The notes beneath the pieces are model-generated. The model saw nothing but the letters and a program-made list of their open reading frames with translations. It ran no database searches and had not been told where the DNA came from. Source: Chitinophagaceae bacterium (lineage in GTDB: Bacteria > Bacteroidota > Bacteroidia > Chitinophagales > Chitinophagaceae). From it: a stretch of DNA of 33,864 nucleotides. Position 1 is the stretch's first letter; each line of letters begins with the position of its first letter. The translations under genes were made by a program, and so were the position numbers. Of the stretch, positions 23,621-33,783 are shown piece by piece. Location: assembly GCA_004322015.1 (NCBI GenBank), contig SCQT01000178.1:1-33864 (forward strand). Direction: 5' to 3'.

Positions 23621-25042
23621 ATGCATAAAAATCCTTCTCATTTTAAATACCTGGTATTGATCTGTACCATCGCAGCGCTGGGCGGTTTTTTATTCGGATT
23701 TGATACGGCAGTAATCTCCGGGGTCGTTGGTTTTGTCAAAGAAGAATTTTCTATGTCCGCGGCATTGGAGGGATGGTTTGTCAGTTGCGCCTTGTTGGGA
23801 TGTATTATCGGTGTAACCGCTGCGGGCAAGCTGAGCGACAGCTACGGCAGAAAAAAAATATTATTGTTATCTGCCATTTTATTCACTGTTTCTGCCATTG
23901 GATGCATGCTGGTAAAGAGCGAATTTTTACTGATAAGTTTCCGGTTTGTCGGAGGATTGGGGATCGGAGTAGCCTCCATGGTCTCACCTTTATATATCTC
24001 TGAATTTTCTCCGGCAAGATTGCGCGGAAGAATGGTCACTTTGTATCAGCTGGCTATCACCATTGGTATTTTATGTGCTTATTTCTCCAATGCCACTCTT
24101 TTAAAATATTCAGGTCAGCATATTTTTTCAAGCACCGGATTTCTCCATTGGATCGTGAATGCCCATGTATGGCGAAGCATGTTAGGCATGGGTTCAATTC
24201 CTGCTTTGGTATTTCTTATTTGTTTATTTTTTATTCCCGAATCACCCCGCTGGCTTCTGATGAGGAAACAGGAAAACAAGGCAAGGGAATTGTTAGGGAA
24301 AGTAAATGATGAAAAAACAACGGCAAAGGAAGTGCTGGCTATTAAAGAATCTTTTGTCAATGAGAAAGGGAACCTGAAAGAGTTGTTATCTCCTGTTTAC
24401 AGGATCGCATTGGTCGTCGGTATTTTATTGCCATTCTTATCACAGGTTTCAGGCATCAATGCCATCATTTATTACGGGCCCCGTATTCTGGATGAGGCAG
24501 GCTTTACCTTAGGACATGCATTTGGGGGACAGGTGACCATTGGAATTGTAAATGTCGTTTTCACTTTCGTAGCTATTTTTACTGTAGATAAATGGGGAAG
24601 AAGACCTCTGCTCTTGCTGGGGGTATCCCTGGCTATTGCAGCATTAGTAACCATTGGCATTTTTTTTAAGCTTCATATAGTCAGCGGCCCGTGGATACTT
24701 TTATTCATTTTATTATACATTGCCAGTTTTGCTTTCTCTTTTGGTCCTGTTTGCTGGGTGATCATTGGTGAAATCTTCCCCACCGCTATTCGAGGCAGGG
24801 CTATGGCCTTAGGAACACTTTCTTTATGGATAGCAAATTTCTTTATCGGTCAACTGACACCCATGATGCTCGATGGTATCGGGCCGGCCGGTACTTTCTG
24901 GATCTTTGCCGTATTATGTTCACCCACAATATGGCTTGTATGGAAACTCATTCCTGAAACAAAGGGCAGATCGTTAGAGGAGATAGAAAAATACTGGAAG
25001 CATAAAAGCCAACAACAAAATACCCCTCCTGTAGAGGCATAA
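23621..25042 (+). CDS. MFS sugar porter family transporter
   Basis: The 473-residue membrane protein has about 12 helices and the full set of sugar-porter signatures: GGFLFGFDTAVISG in helix 1, KLSDSYGRKK in the 2-3 loop, RFVGGLGIGVAS, PESPRWLL after helix 6, QVSGINAIIYYGP in helix 7, DKWGRRPLLL and PETKGRSLEEIEKYW. It resembles XylE and other proton-coupled monosaccharide carriers. Between the mannose-phosphorylating fusion enzyme and SusCD, it is the likely inner-membrane importer of the monosaccharide, probably mannose, released outside or in the periplasm. Confidence 0.9.
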   Translation: MHKNPSHFKYLVLICTIAALGGFLFGFDTAVISGVVGFVKEEFSMSAALEGWFVSCALLGCIIGVTAAGKLSDSYGRKKILLLSAILFTVSAIGCMLVKSEFLLISFRFVGGLGIGVASMVSPLYISEFSPARLRGRMVTLYQLAITIGILCAYFSNATLLKYSGQHIFSSTGFLHWIVNAHVWRSMLGMGSIPALVFLICLFFIPESPRWLLMRKQENKARELLGKVNDEKTTAKEVLAIKESFVNEKGNLKELLSPVYRIALVVGILLPFLSQVSGINAIIYYGPRILDEAGFTLGHAFGGQVTIGIVNVVFTFVAIFTVDKWGRRPLLLLGVSLAIAALVTIGIFFKLHIVSGPWILLFILLYIASFAFSFGPVCWVIIGEIFPTAIRGRAMALGTLSLWIANFFIGQLTPMMLDGIGPAGTFWIFAVLCSPTIWLVWKLIPETKGRSLEEIEKYWKHKSQQQNTPPVEA

Positions 25043-25142
25043 TGCAGGATGGATAATCCCGCTACCCTTCAACCAGTTAATTAAAAGAATAATAATTCCT
25101 TAAATTTTATTTGGAGAATTGAAAAAGTATTTTTAAGTTTGT

Positions 25143-25177
25143 TCAAACATTTGAACAACATTTGTTCAAATGTTTGA
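25143..25177. promoter_or_regulatory. Large palindromic double operator upstream of susC
   Basis: TCAAACATTTGAACAA (25143-25158), CAT, TTGTTCAAATGTTTGA (25162-25177) form a perfect 16-bp inverted repeat with a 3-nt loop. Each arm contains a smaller palindrome, TTCAAA-CA-TTTGAA (centre 25148.5) and TTCAAA-TG-TTTGAT (centre 25171.5), 23 bp apart. A further GTTTG-TT-CAAAC overlaps on the left (25137-25148). No T-tract follows. This looks like two dimer sites for a DNA-binding regulator. The rest of the 259-nt leader holds a small stem ACTTG/CAAGT near 25240-25256 and no clear TAnnTTTG box. Confidence 0.6.
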
Positions 25178-25301
25178 TAACCATTAATCAACAGGGTGTT
25201 TCATCTTGTAATGAATATTATTCTCAGGTTTAAAAATTGACTTGTGAAAGCAAGTATGGTTAAATGCATGATATTATTTTCAAACACTAAAAACCTTCAC
25301 C

Positions 25302-28300
25302 ATGAAAAAACTAAGACTTAATGTACCCTTCCCGGGAAAGCGGCTTTTGTTCCTGGGGATTTGCTGCCTGTTAAGCGGTTGGTCACCCCTGATGGCACAA
25401 CAGGAACCCATAAGAGTGTCCGGTCACGTGGAAGACCAGCATGGTCAGCCACTTATAGGAGTTACCGTAGTAGAAAAGAATGGCGCTACGGAGAATGCAT
25501 CTTCTAACGGAACAGTAACAGACAATAAGGGAAATTACCAGATTACAGTATCAAACGGCCATGCCCTCCTGCAATTTTCCTTTATAGGATACAAATCAGT
25601 ATCATTGGAAATTGCAAAAAGCAAACTTGTTGTCCTGCATAACAATAATACCGTAATGGATTCTCTTGTAGTAGTTGCTTACGGAAGTGTAAAAAAGATT
25701 GATCTGACCGGAGCTGTTAGTTCAGTTAACGCCAAAAGTATACTTAGCCAACCTGTCGCTAATGTGTTACAGGGATTACAGGGCAAGGTTCCAGGAGTGG
25801 ATATAAATCTTAATTCAGGTGCTCCCGGCGGGCTCCCTTCCATTCTTATCCGGGGTGTCGGATCTATCAATTCCCCTACAGATCCATTGTATATAGTAGA
25901 TGGAGTGGCTACAACTAATATTCAATATCTGGATCCTTACGATATTCAAAGTGTAAGCGTACTCAAAGATGCTTCTGCTACCTCTTTATATGGAGCACGG
26001 GGATCCAATGGAGTTATTCTTATTACAACCAAACGGGGAGCCACTCACCAAGGTACTGTCGTGTCTTATGATTTTTCCATTAGCGCCGGCTATTTACCCA
26101 AGGAACTCCCTGTGCTGAACTCTGAACAGTTTTTGGAAGTGCTGAAAGGGGGTATGGCAAATAACTCACTTTGGGGCGCTACGCCGAGGACGCTTAATAC
26201 CACAAGTTCAAAACTCTTTGACGCAAACGGAAAGCCGCTATACAACACAGATTGGCAAAAAGCAGTTACCCGTACTGCCATTTCCAATAATCATGAACTT
26301 TCCATTCAGAATAAAAGTGAAAATTCATCTACGGGGTTATTTCTTGGTTATAGTAACGACCAGGGCATCATGTTGAATTCCGCTTTACAGCGCTATAATA
26401 TTCATCTCACTCACGACTTGAAAATTAACGACTGGGTCAATGTAGGTCTCAATCTGCTTTACAATTATTCAATAGATGACGTGGTACCTCCTACCACCGG
26501 TGCGAATACCCCCACCCGGACGATGATAGAAATGCCTTCCATCTTCCCCGTAAAATGGCCCGATGGCTCCTGGGCCAATAACCAGGATGTTTCAGACTTT
26601 TCTTTCCTGGATCCGGCAGAGAACCCGGTGAAGGTTTTATTACAACAGACCAGAACAGTTACTACCGGAGAAACATTCGGTAATTTGTTTTTCAACTTCC
26701 ATCTGACCAAAGATCTGCAACTTAAAACTCAATTGGGAGTTGATCTCCAAAATATCCGTAATGACAACTATTCGCCCTCTGACCTGATGAATATTTCTGC
26801 CAACCAGCGGGGGACAGCTTCAGTTTCCATCAGGCAGAATCTTTACTGGCAACAAGAGAATTTCCTTACTTATGATAAACAGGTGGGGCAGCAACATTTC
26901 AATATCTTATTGGGCGCCTCCTGGCAACAAAGCGAGGACAAGACTTTAGGCGGATCCACTCAAAACTTCGCAAATGATTATTTCCGGGAGTATAACCTGG
27001 GAGCAGGGAGTCAGCCTAACCCTCCTTCGAGCGGTTATGCAGCGTGGACGATTAACTCATATTTTGCACGGGTAGGATACACATTTGCCAATAAGTATTT
27101 ACTTACGCTATCGGGGAGAGAAGACGGTTCCTCCAGGTTTGGGAGCGCTCACAAATATGGTTTCTTTCCCGCAATCGGATTAGGGTATGTCTTGTCAGAA
27201 GAACCTTTTTTAAGAAATTCAAAAACTGTTAATTTCCTGAAAATCCGGGGTAGTTACGGGATTACAGGCAATACAGAAATCGGTTCCTATCAATCCCTGG
27301 CCACTATATCCAGCGGCACCACCCTGATCAATGGCAGCAGGGCTGCTTCTTCCCACATCAATGGACTTCCTAATCCTGACTTGCAATGGGAGAAAGCCAA
27401 ACAAACTGATATAGGCATCGAAATGCAACTTTTTAACCAAAGAATTGCCTTTGAAGGGGATTATTATCACAAGCTCACCTCTGATTTACTGTTGAATAAT
27501 CCTCTCCCCACTTCTACCGGATTCGGCGGTGTCCTCACTAACATAGGATCTGTATCTAACCGGGGTGTGGACTTATCTCTAACTACCAGAAATATAGAAG
27601 GCGGAAACTTTACCTGGCAGACCACCTTTATAGCCAGCTATAATAAAAATAAAGTAGTGGCCCTCGGGAGTACGGATGCGGATATCTTCCCGGGGCCCTT
27701 CTGGGGACCTGTTTCTCAGGGCTTTACTATCCTGAGAGTAGGTGAACCGGTCGGTTCCTTCTATGGTTTTGAAAGACTGGGAACCTACAGTTCCGCAGAA
27801 GTAGCGGATTCTCTCGCGCATAATCCCAATTTCCCCTATCATCCCGGAGAAGAAAAAGAATCAGCTAATAAGAAGATTTTAGGACATGCAGAACCGGACT
27901 GGACCGGAAGCTTTGATAATACTTTCACCTACAAAAACTTTTCTCTACTGGTTGACCTTCAGTTCTCTCAGGGAGCCAGCATAGTTCAGGCATTTTTATT
28001 TTCCTCAGAAGACAGGACAGGATACAGCAATTCCCTTAAAACAGTGATGAATGCATGGACACCTTCTAATCAGAATACAATGATCCAGCAATGGCGTTTC
28101 GCTCCTGATGCAGGCCAGTCAGCGGTTTTCGATAGTCATTGGGTCGCTAACGGTTCTTTTATCAGAGGGCGTAATGTCGTGCTCAGCTACGACATGAACA
28201 AGGATGTTATCAAGCACATCGGCCTTTCTTCTCTAAGATTTTATGTCAGCGGTCAGAATGTTTTCCTTATAAAGTCGTCATCATATAAAGGGTATGACCC

Positions 28301-28418
28301 ACAGAGCATCACTTTCAATTGGAACTCGGCGGGCGCTCCTCCGTATGGACAGAATATTGAATTTTATCAGTATCCTAAAGCCAGGACTTTTACGTTTGGG
28401 CTAAATGCATCTTTCTAA
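25302..28418 (+). CDS. SusC/RagA-family TonB-dependent outer-membrane receptor
   Basis: The 1038-residue protein has a signal peptide (about 1-32, ending LMAQ). A carboxypeptidase-D regulatory-like domain follows (about 38-105; VSGHVEDQHGQPLIGVTVVE, FSFIGYKSVSLEI). The SusC signature VVVAYGSVKKIDLTGAVSSV begins the TonB plug (about 124-235; LQGLQGKVPGVDI, YGARGSNGVILITTKRG). A 22-strand barrel ends in phenylalanine (FGLNASF). It would transport oligosaccharide across the outer membrane, with the SusD lipoprotein forming the lid. susD follows after 42 nt. The upstream 35-bp palindrome is the probable control site. No N-terminal anti-sigma-binding extension is visible. Confidence 0.96.
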   Translation: MKKLRLNVPFPGKRLLFLGICCLLSGWSPLMAQQEPIRVSGHVEDQHGQPLIGVTVVEKNGATENASSNGTVTDNKGNYQITVSNGHALLQFSFIGYKSVSLEIAKSKLVVLHNNNTVMDSLVVVAYGSVKKIDLTGAVSSVNAKSILSQPVANVLQGLQGKVPGVDINLNSGAPGGLPSILIRGVGSINSPTDPLYIVDGVATTNIQYLDPYDIQSVSVLKDASATSLYGARGSNGVILITTKRGATHQGTVVSYDFSISAGYLPKELPVLNSEQFLEVLKGGMANNSLWGATPRTLNTTSSKLFDANGKPLYNTDWQKAVTRTAISNNHELSIQNKSENSSTGLFLGYSNDQGIMLNSALQRYNIHLTHDLKINDWVNVGLNLLYNYSIDDVVPPTTGANTPTRTMIEMPSIFPVKWPDGSWANNQDVSDFSFLDPAENPVKVLLQQTRTVTTGETFGNLFFNFHLTKDLQLKTQLGVDLQNIRNDNYSPSDLMNISANQRGTASVSIRQNLYWQQENFLTYDKQVGQQHFNILLGASWQQSEDKTLGGSTQNFANDYFREYNLGAGSQPNPPSSGYAAWTINSYFARVGYTFANKYLLTLSGREDGSSRFGSAHKYGFFPAIGLGYVLSEEPFLRNSKTVNFLKIRGSYGITGNTEIGSYQSLATISSGTTLINGSRAASSHINGLPNPDLQWEKAKQTDIGIEMQLFNQRIAFEGDYYHKLTSDLLLNNPLPTSTGFGGVLTNIGSVSNRGVDLSLTTRNIEGGNFTWQTTFIASYNKNKVVALGSTDADIFPGPFWGPVSQGFTILRVGEPVGSFYGFERLGTYSSAEVADSLAHNPNFPYHPGEEKESANKKILGHAEPDWTGSFDNTFTYKNFSLLVDLQFSQGASIVQAFLFSSEDRTGYSNSLKTVMNAWTPSNQNTMIQQWRFAPDAGQSAVFDSHWVANGSFIRGRNVVLSYDMNKDVIKHIGLSSLRFYVSGQNVFLIKSSSYKGYDPQSITFNWNSAGAPPYGQNIEFYQYPKARTFTFGLNASF

Positions 28419-28460
28419 TATGGGCATACACTTAATTCAAAAACAAGAAAATTAAGAATT

Positions 28461-30044
28461 ATGAAAAATTTAGTAATAACAGGTCTCTTTGCAATATTAC
28501 TTCTAAGTAGTTGCACTAAATTCCTTCAAGAGTCACCTCGAAGCGCTATTCCGGTTAATGCTTACTTTTCCTCCGTTCAGGAAGCGACCAGCGCTGTAAA
28601 CTGGCTGTATGATAAGAGTCAGGGCCCTGGAAAATTTCTCTCCATTTATGGCTTCCTTTACGATGGATCTGCAAATTTTACCTTAGATAACTTTTCCGGG
28701 ATGACTAATAATGTAGTGGCTCAAAATCCGGCTATCCGGTATTACACTACATTAACGCAGACGGCAGACAATCAGGACAGCTATCTGGATGGATTATGGT
28801 CAGGGTTTTACAGTTCTATTGCCAGCGCCAATTCTATCATTGCTGCCTTGAATGCTAATTCAAAAATAAGTGCTTCAGACAAAGCCCCCCTTTTGGGCAC
28901 TGCGCACTTTTTCAGAGCTTTGGATTATTACTATCTGGTCAGGATGTGGGGGGCAGTTCCATTAATACTAACACCTTATACTTCTGTAAAAAATGTCAAT
29001 GCACCCCGTGCCTCGGTAGATTCTGTTTATAACGCTATCGTGAATGATCTGACATGGGCAAAGGATAGCGGAAATTTAGCCGATAAACCAATGGGCAGTA
29101 ATGGCAACAAAATTTCAAAGGGAACTGTGGAGTGCGTTCTTGCAGAAGTTTATCTGACAATGGCAGGGTATCCTCTTCAGAAAGGACAGCCTGCTTACCA
29201 GAACGCGCTGACTACCGCACAAGAGTTACTCGGCAGCAGCGGCGGTTATGCACTTTTCCAATCTTCAGGTAATGTCACTGCTTTCGACAAATTCAGATTG
29301 ACGAGCTATGATCAGGGCAGCGCTTATTTATATTTTCTCGAATTCAACAGCGCCATTCAGCAATCCGCTTTCCCAGAATATACACTACCCAATACTTTCC
29401 CCAATCCTATTCCTAATACAAATCTGAAAGTCCAATATACACTGGTCACTAATCCGTGGGTTCCATCAGCCACTTTACTTAATATGTATGACAGCACTAA
29501 TGATATCAGAAGGCATGACCATCAATATTATGCCAGCGATTTCAGCTACGTCAATACCAGCGGAACGCTCACCACTATCAAATTCCCGAATCCGTTGCCC
29601 TATATTTGGTATGATAGCACGGCGTTATTCAGCACGGCTGCTTCAGGAAAATACCTTTCTGTATATAGAATGGACGACGTGTATCTTATCGCAGCAGAAG
29701 CAGCAAATGCATTAGGCCAGGATCCTTCTCCTTACCTGGAACCGATTCTGGATCGCGCTTATGTAAACCCGCCGGCTATACCATCCGACCAGACAGGCCG
29801 GCGGAACCTTATTCTCGCTGAAAGATACCGGGAACTGACTATGGAAGGGCACTTCTGGTTTGATATGGTAAGGACAAGGCTTTATCCCGATGTAAGCAGC
29901 AATCATCAGGTAAGCTTTTCCAATTTTATTGGACATAATAATGGCAGAGGGCAACAATTTACTGAAAAGGACCTTTTGCTACCTTTGCCGGTAACAGAGA
30001 TGCAGCGTGATCCCAACCTGAGGCCTCAAAATCCTGGGTATTGA
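28461..30044 (+). CDS. SusD/RagB-family surface glycan-binding lipoprotein
   Basis: The 527-residue protein has a lipoprotein signal with lipobox LLSSC (Cys18) and the SusD N-terminal pattern CTKFLQESPRSAIPVNAYFS. The TPR-like helices (LLGTAHFFRALDYYYLVRMWGAVPLIL) and the C-terminal RagB/SusD region (ILAERYRELTMEGHFWFDMV; final LLPLPVTEMQRDPNLRPQNPGY split over the last 22 residues) are typical. It forms a complex with the SusC protein encoded just upstream. The ligand is inferred to be a mannose-containing glycan from the neighbouring genes. Confidence 0.95.
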   Translation: MKNLVITGLFAILLLSSCTKFLQESPRSAIPVNAYFSSVQEATSAVNWLYDKSQGPGKFLSIYGFLYDGSANFTLDNFSGMTNNVVAQNPAIRYYTTLTQTADNQDSYLDGLWSGFYSSIASANSIIAALNANSKISASDKAPLLGTAHFFRALDYYYLVRMWGAVPLILTPYTSVKNVNAPRASVDSVYNAIVNDLTWAKDSGNLADKPMGSNGNKISKGTVECVLAEVYLTMAGYPLQKGQPAYQNALTTAQELLGSSGGYALFQSSGNVTAFDKFRLTSYDQGSAYLYFLEFNSAIQQSAFPEYTLPNTFPNPIPNTNLKVQYTLVTNPWVPSATLLNMYDSTNDIRRHDHQYYASDFSYVNTSGTLTTIKFPNPLPYIWYDSTALFSTAASGKYLSVYRMDDVYLIAAEAANALGQDPSPYLEPILDRAYVNPPAIPSDQTGRRNLILAERYRELTMEGHFWFDMVRTRLYPDVSSNHQVSFSNFIGHNNGRGQQFTEKDLLLPLPVTEMQRDPNLRPQNPGY

Positions 30045-30108
30045 GTGTTGTGGGTAATGAAGTCTTTTTTATATATTTATTGGACAATTGAAATTAAAAA
30101 AAACCAGC

Positions 30109-33100
30109 ATGATGCATCCCGGATTTTTAAAATTTACGCTCGGGTTAATTCTCTTAAGCGCTTACAACTTAGTCGAAGCAGCACCTCCGGGAAGGCATGA
30201 TGGGCATAATATTATATGGCAGATTGGAAAACACGATGGCCATTCTACAGGATTTGCAGGCGGACAGCGGGATTCAATAAATTATATAATAGGTCAAAGT
30301 ATTTCTTCTAAAGATTTTCCGGCTCTTCAGCTTGGAGACTTATCCACGGATAATGGCACTATACAACATCGAGCTCATCCCTATTCCATCTTATTCAGTA
30401 AACCCGCTGATGATGATAGTAGTTATATGCTGGTTCTCTATCTGTATTATTTCCAGGCTTCTCCCAGTGCCATTGACATTCTGATAAATGGCAGAAAGGG
30501 AATTTTTCCTGTTTCTTACGAGATAAAGAAAGATGAAAATGATGATCAGGGTAACCAACCCTTACTTTCTAAACAGAAAATTGAGATACTCATCGAAAGC
30601 AGTTGGTTAAAAGAATCGCATAACAAAATAACCATTATACCTATGGGATTAGGCAGCATGTATTATGATGCTGTTATATTTGAGAAAAGAGCTCCTTCCC
30701 CGAAAATTAACAGGAAGCCTTATTTGAAACCCACTATTTTTTACTATCAGAAAGCAGGAAAACTAACGGAAGAAACAGATTTGCAAATACCCTTTACAAA
30801 GAGTTTTACCAATGGAAGCGCTACTATTCATATCGCGGGAAAAAAGATTGCTGTCCCATTAAAAGATGATAACTATTACTTTGGTATTTTAACAAAACAA
30901 ATAGAACTTCCCTCCTACAATAAGCCTCAAGAGGCAATAGTCCGGGTTAGCCTGGATGGGAAAATGGTTCAGGATTCTCAGCTTTTTATCCCTGCAAAAA
31001 AATGGCGGTTTTATATCACCCCCAGAGTACATAATGATGTAGGCTACACAACAGTACAACCTGACGTGAATGAATTAGATACACGGAATTTTGACAGAGT
31101 GCTGAAGCTTTTAGGAAAATATCCGGGCTACCAGTATGATTTTGAAGATACGCACCTCATTGAAAATGACTTAAACAGCCGGACTAAGCCCTGGAGAGAA
31201 AAGTTTTATCAATATGCAAAACATGGAAGAGTTGGCAACAGTGTATTATATCTTAATCTGCTGACAGGATTATGTTCGGGTGAAGAATTGTTTCGTGCTA
31301 CCTATGAAGCTTATAAATTACACCTGTTACACGGTACTTCTTTTGATTTTGCAAGTTTGACCGACGTTCCATCCTCCAGTTGGTTTCTTCCGACCATGCT
31401 GAATGATGTGGGGGTGCACTACTTTACAGAAGGCAGCAATCAATCGCGTGGGTCTATTCTACAGCATAGCGATTTGAACAGGAATTCTCCTTTTTATTGG
31501 GAAGGAATGAACGGAGCAAAGGTGATGATGTGGTATGCACGCGCTTACTTTCAGCTTTCCCAACTGATTTATCCCGGAGGATTTAGCGACAGGCCGGTTC
31601 CCAATTATAATGTGCTGGATATTACTCTTCCGCAATTCCTGACACGTTATTGCCGGAAGGATTATGCGCCCGATGCGGTGATGGTTTATGGCGCTTATGT
31701 AGAAAATGTAATTATTCCTCAGGATGGAGATATGCCACTGATAAACAAGTGGAATAAAAACCATGCTTACCCAAAATTGATCATGGCGACTGATGACGAC
31801 TTCTTTAATTATATAGCAAAGCATTTTAAAAATGAATTACCAACGTATCGGGGGGGCGGCGGTGCGTATTGGGAAGACGGCGCTGCATCCTCAGCAAAAG
31901 CTACTGAACTTAACCGGCATACCAAACAGCTTTTACCTGTGGCACAAACAGCCGCAAGCGTTTCTTCCATACTAAGCCCGCGTTACAAGTATAAGACTGA
32001 ACAGTTCAGCAGCATCTGGAAAAACATTTTGCTCTATGATGAGCACACCTGGGGTTCTTATCGAAGCACCTCGCAACCTGATCGAAACGCAGTAAAAGAA
32101 CAGTGGCAGATTAAACAAAACTATGCCCAACAAGCTAATATACAGACCAAAGTGATGCTGACCCGTTCTTTCAGCCGGCTTTCTCATCTGTGTTGGGTGA
32201 AAGGGGATGTAGTGTTTGCTTTTAATTTCCAGCCCTGGCAAAGGACAAATCCGGTTGAGATTGAATTAAATGACGGTCAATATCTTTTTGATTTAACAGC
32301 AGATAAGCCGGTAAGGTATGAAGTGCTTTCTCAAAAAGAAGGCTTTCATAAAATCTTATTTCTGGCAAATAATATCCCCGCCATGGGATACAAAGAATAT
32401 GCAATTCGCTCCTTAAACGAGGCCCCCAAAGGTATTTGCGATACGGAAAATGTGTCCGGAATAGTAGCGGAAAGCCCGTGGTATCAATTAACGCTTGATG
32501 AAAAAACAGGGGGTATTAAAAGATTAGTTGACAGGGAGACGGGAGAGCAGTTAGTAGATCCCCATTCAAAATATACGCTGAATGAATATTTATATGTCAG
32601 CGGCGGAGAAGGAACCAGAATTTGGAGAGGTGATAATAAAGATGTTCCGCCAACCACTGGTTTAAAGGTGGATCATCCTACCTCTGCTAAAATTATTAAG
32701 AATATTTCTTCACCCATTGGCAGACAAATTGTAGTGGAGACTAAGGCAGAAAACACGCCTGCCATTCGTATAACGTATCAACTGTATAATAATATTAAGC
32801 GAATAGATATCAAAGATGAGATTATCAAAAAAAATATATTGAAGAAGGAGGCGGTTTATTTTGCATTCCCCTTTATGTCAAAACAGCCACAAATGGCTTA
32901 CCAGATCCAGAATGGCTGGGTGGACCCCACCAAAGACCTGCTTCCCGGGGCGGATCTGGACTGGTTTGCTACGCGAAACTTAGTTCAGGTAAAGGACAGC
33001 AATTATACGATGGTACTGTCCACTCCTGATGCCCCGCTGATTACACTTACTGATATTAACAGAGGAAAATGGTATAAAGAACTAAAAATGACCAATGGTC

Positions 33101-33606
33101 ATGTATTCTCCTATGTAATGAATAATTATTGGTTTACCAATTATAAAGCAAGCCAGGGAGGTAAATTTGTGTTTAATTATGCTATCACAAGTGGAAAGAA
33201 TTTAAGCAGCATACAGTTAACTCGTTTTGATGCAAATACCCGCACCCCCGTTTTGCTTTATACCGACTTGTTCACCCACTTTTCAACCGGATTAACACCC
33301 GAAGGACCGCCGCTGCTTTCATCCACCGAAAACTCTTTCATGAAAATCAGCAATCACCACCTTCAGTTTATCACTTTAAAGCAGGCAGAAAATGGAGAAG
33401 GATGGATACTTCGGTTAAAAGCCGCGACTGATCAGACAGGAACAGCCAAAATAACTTTTCCCTTATTTATGGTGCAGAAGGCATATCTGACCAATGGAGT
33501 GGAAAAGAATGAAAAAATGTTACCTGTCATGGCACACAGTGTAATGGTATCTTACCAGCCAGATAATTATATTACGCTCAGGTTGTATTTGAAACAGGGC
33601 ACTTGA
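30109..33606 (+). CDS. Secreted GH38-like alpha-mannosidase with RGL4-like N-terminal domain
   Basis: The 1165-residue exported protein has a signal peptide (FLKFTLGLILLSAYNLVEA). A domain at about 35-195 starts IIWQIGKHDGHSTGFAGG, resembling the CBM-like domain of rhamnogalacturonan lyases. A GH38-type catalytic region follows: RVHNDVGYT (His308, Asp310), SLTDVPSSSW (Asp419, candidate nucleophile and zinc ligand) and YDEHTWGS (His646). These four match the zinc ligands of Golgi mannosidase II (His90, Asp92, Asp204, His471) in order and rough spacing. The C-terminal half is the beta-sandwich of GH38 enzymes (LDEKTGGIKRLVDRETGEQL). A TTG at 30088 could add 7 residues; ATG 30109 is preferred. 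It follows susD by 64 nt. The linkage cleaved is unknown. Confidence 0.8.
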   Translation: MMHPGFLKFTLGLILLSAYNLVEAAPPGRHDGHNIIWQIGKHDGHSTGFAGGQRDSINYIIGQSISSKDFPALQLGDLSTDNGTIQHRAHPYSILFSKPADDDSSYMLVLYLYYFQASPSAIDILINGRKGIFPVSYEIKKDENDDQGNQPLLSKQKIEILIESSWLKESHNKITIIPMGLGSMYYDAVIFEKRAPSPKINRKPYLKPTIFYYQKAGKLTEETDLQIPFTKSFTNGSATIHIAGKKIAVPLKDDNYYFGILTKQIELPSYNKPQEAIVRVSLDGKMVQDSQLFIPAKKWRFYITPRVHNDVGYTTVQPDVNELDTRNFDRVLKLLGKYPGYQYDFEDTHLIENDLNSRTKPWREKFYQYAKHGRVGNSVLYLNLLTGLCSGEELFRATYEAYKLHLLHGTSFDFASLTDVPSSSWFLPTMLNDVGVHYFTEGSNQSRGSILQHSDLNRNSPFYWEGMNGAKVMMWYARAYFQLSQLIYPGGFSDRPVPNYNVLDITLPQFLTRYCRKDYAPDAVMVYGAYVENVIIPQDGDMPLINKWNKNHAYPKLIMATDDDFFNYIAKHFKNELPTYRGGGGAYWEDGAASSAKATELNRHTKQLLPVAQTAASVSSILSPRYKYKTEQFSSIWKNILLYDEHTWGSYRSTSQPDRNAVKEQWQIKQNYAQQANIQTKVMLTRSFSRLSHLCWVKGDVVFAFNFQPWQRTNPVEIELNDGQYLFDLTADKPVRYEVLSQKEGFHKILFLANNIPAMGYKEYAIRSLNEAPKGICDTENVSGIVAESPWYQLTLDEKTGGIKRLVDRETGEQLVDPHSKYTLNEYLYVSGGEGTRIWRGDNKDVPPTTGLKVDHPTSAKIIKNISSPIGRQIVVETKAENTPAIRITYQLYNNIKRIDIKDEIIKKNILKKEAVYFAFPFMSKQPQMAYQIQNGWVDPTKDLLPGADLDWFATRNLVQVKDSNYTMVLSTPDAPLITLTDINRGKWYKELKMTNGHVFSYVMNNYWFTNYKASQGGKFVFNYAITSGKNLSSIQLTRFDANTRTPVLLYTDLFTHFSTGLTPEGPPLLSSTENSFMKISNHHLQFITLKQAENGEGWILRLKAATDQTGTAKITFPLFMVQKAYLTNGVEKNEKMLPVMAHSVMVSYQPDNYITLRLYLKQGT

Positions 33607-33783
33607 TAGAAATTACCAGATCTTTATTTAGTGAGAGCCCTACTTCTCAGAAACAGCCTATCAAGTTTAAAGACCTTCCTATAAATTTTACAGGGAAGTT
33701 AGAAAATGTAAACCTGAGAAACAATAGTTTATCAATTACTTCAACATCTGACGAACTTAAATTAAATGAAAAAAATGTGCCTG

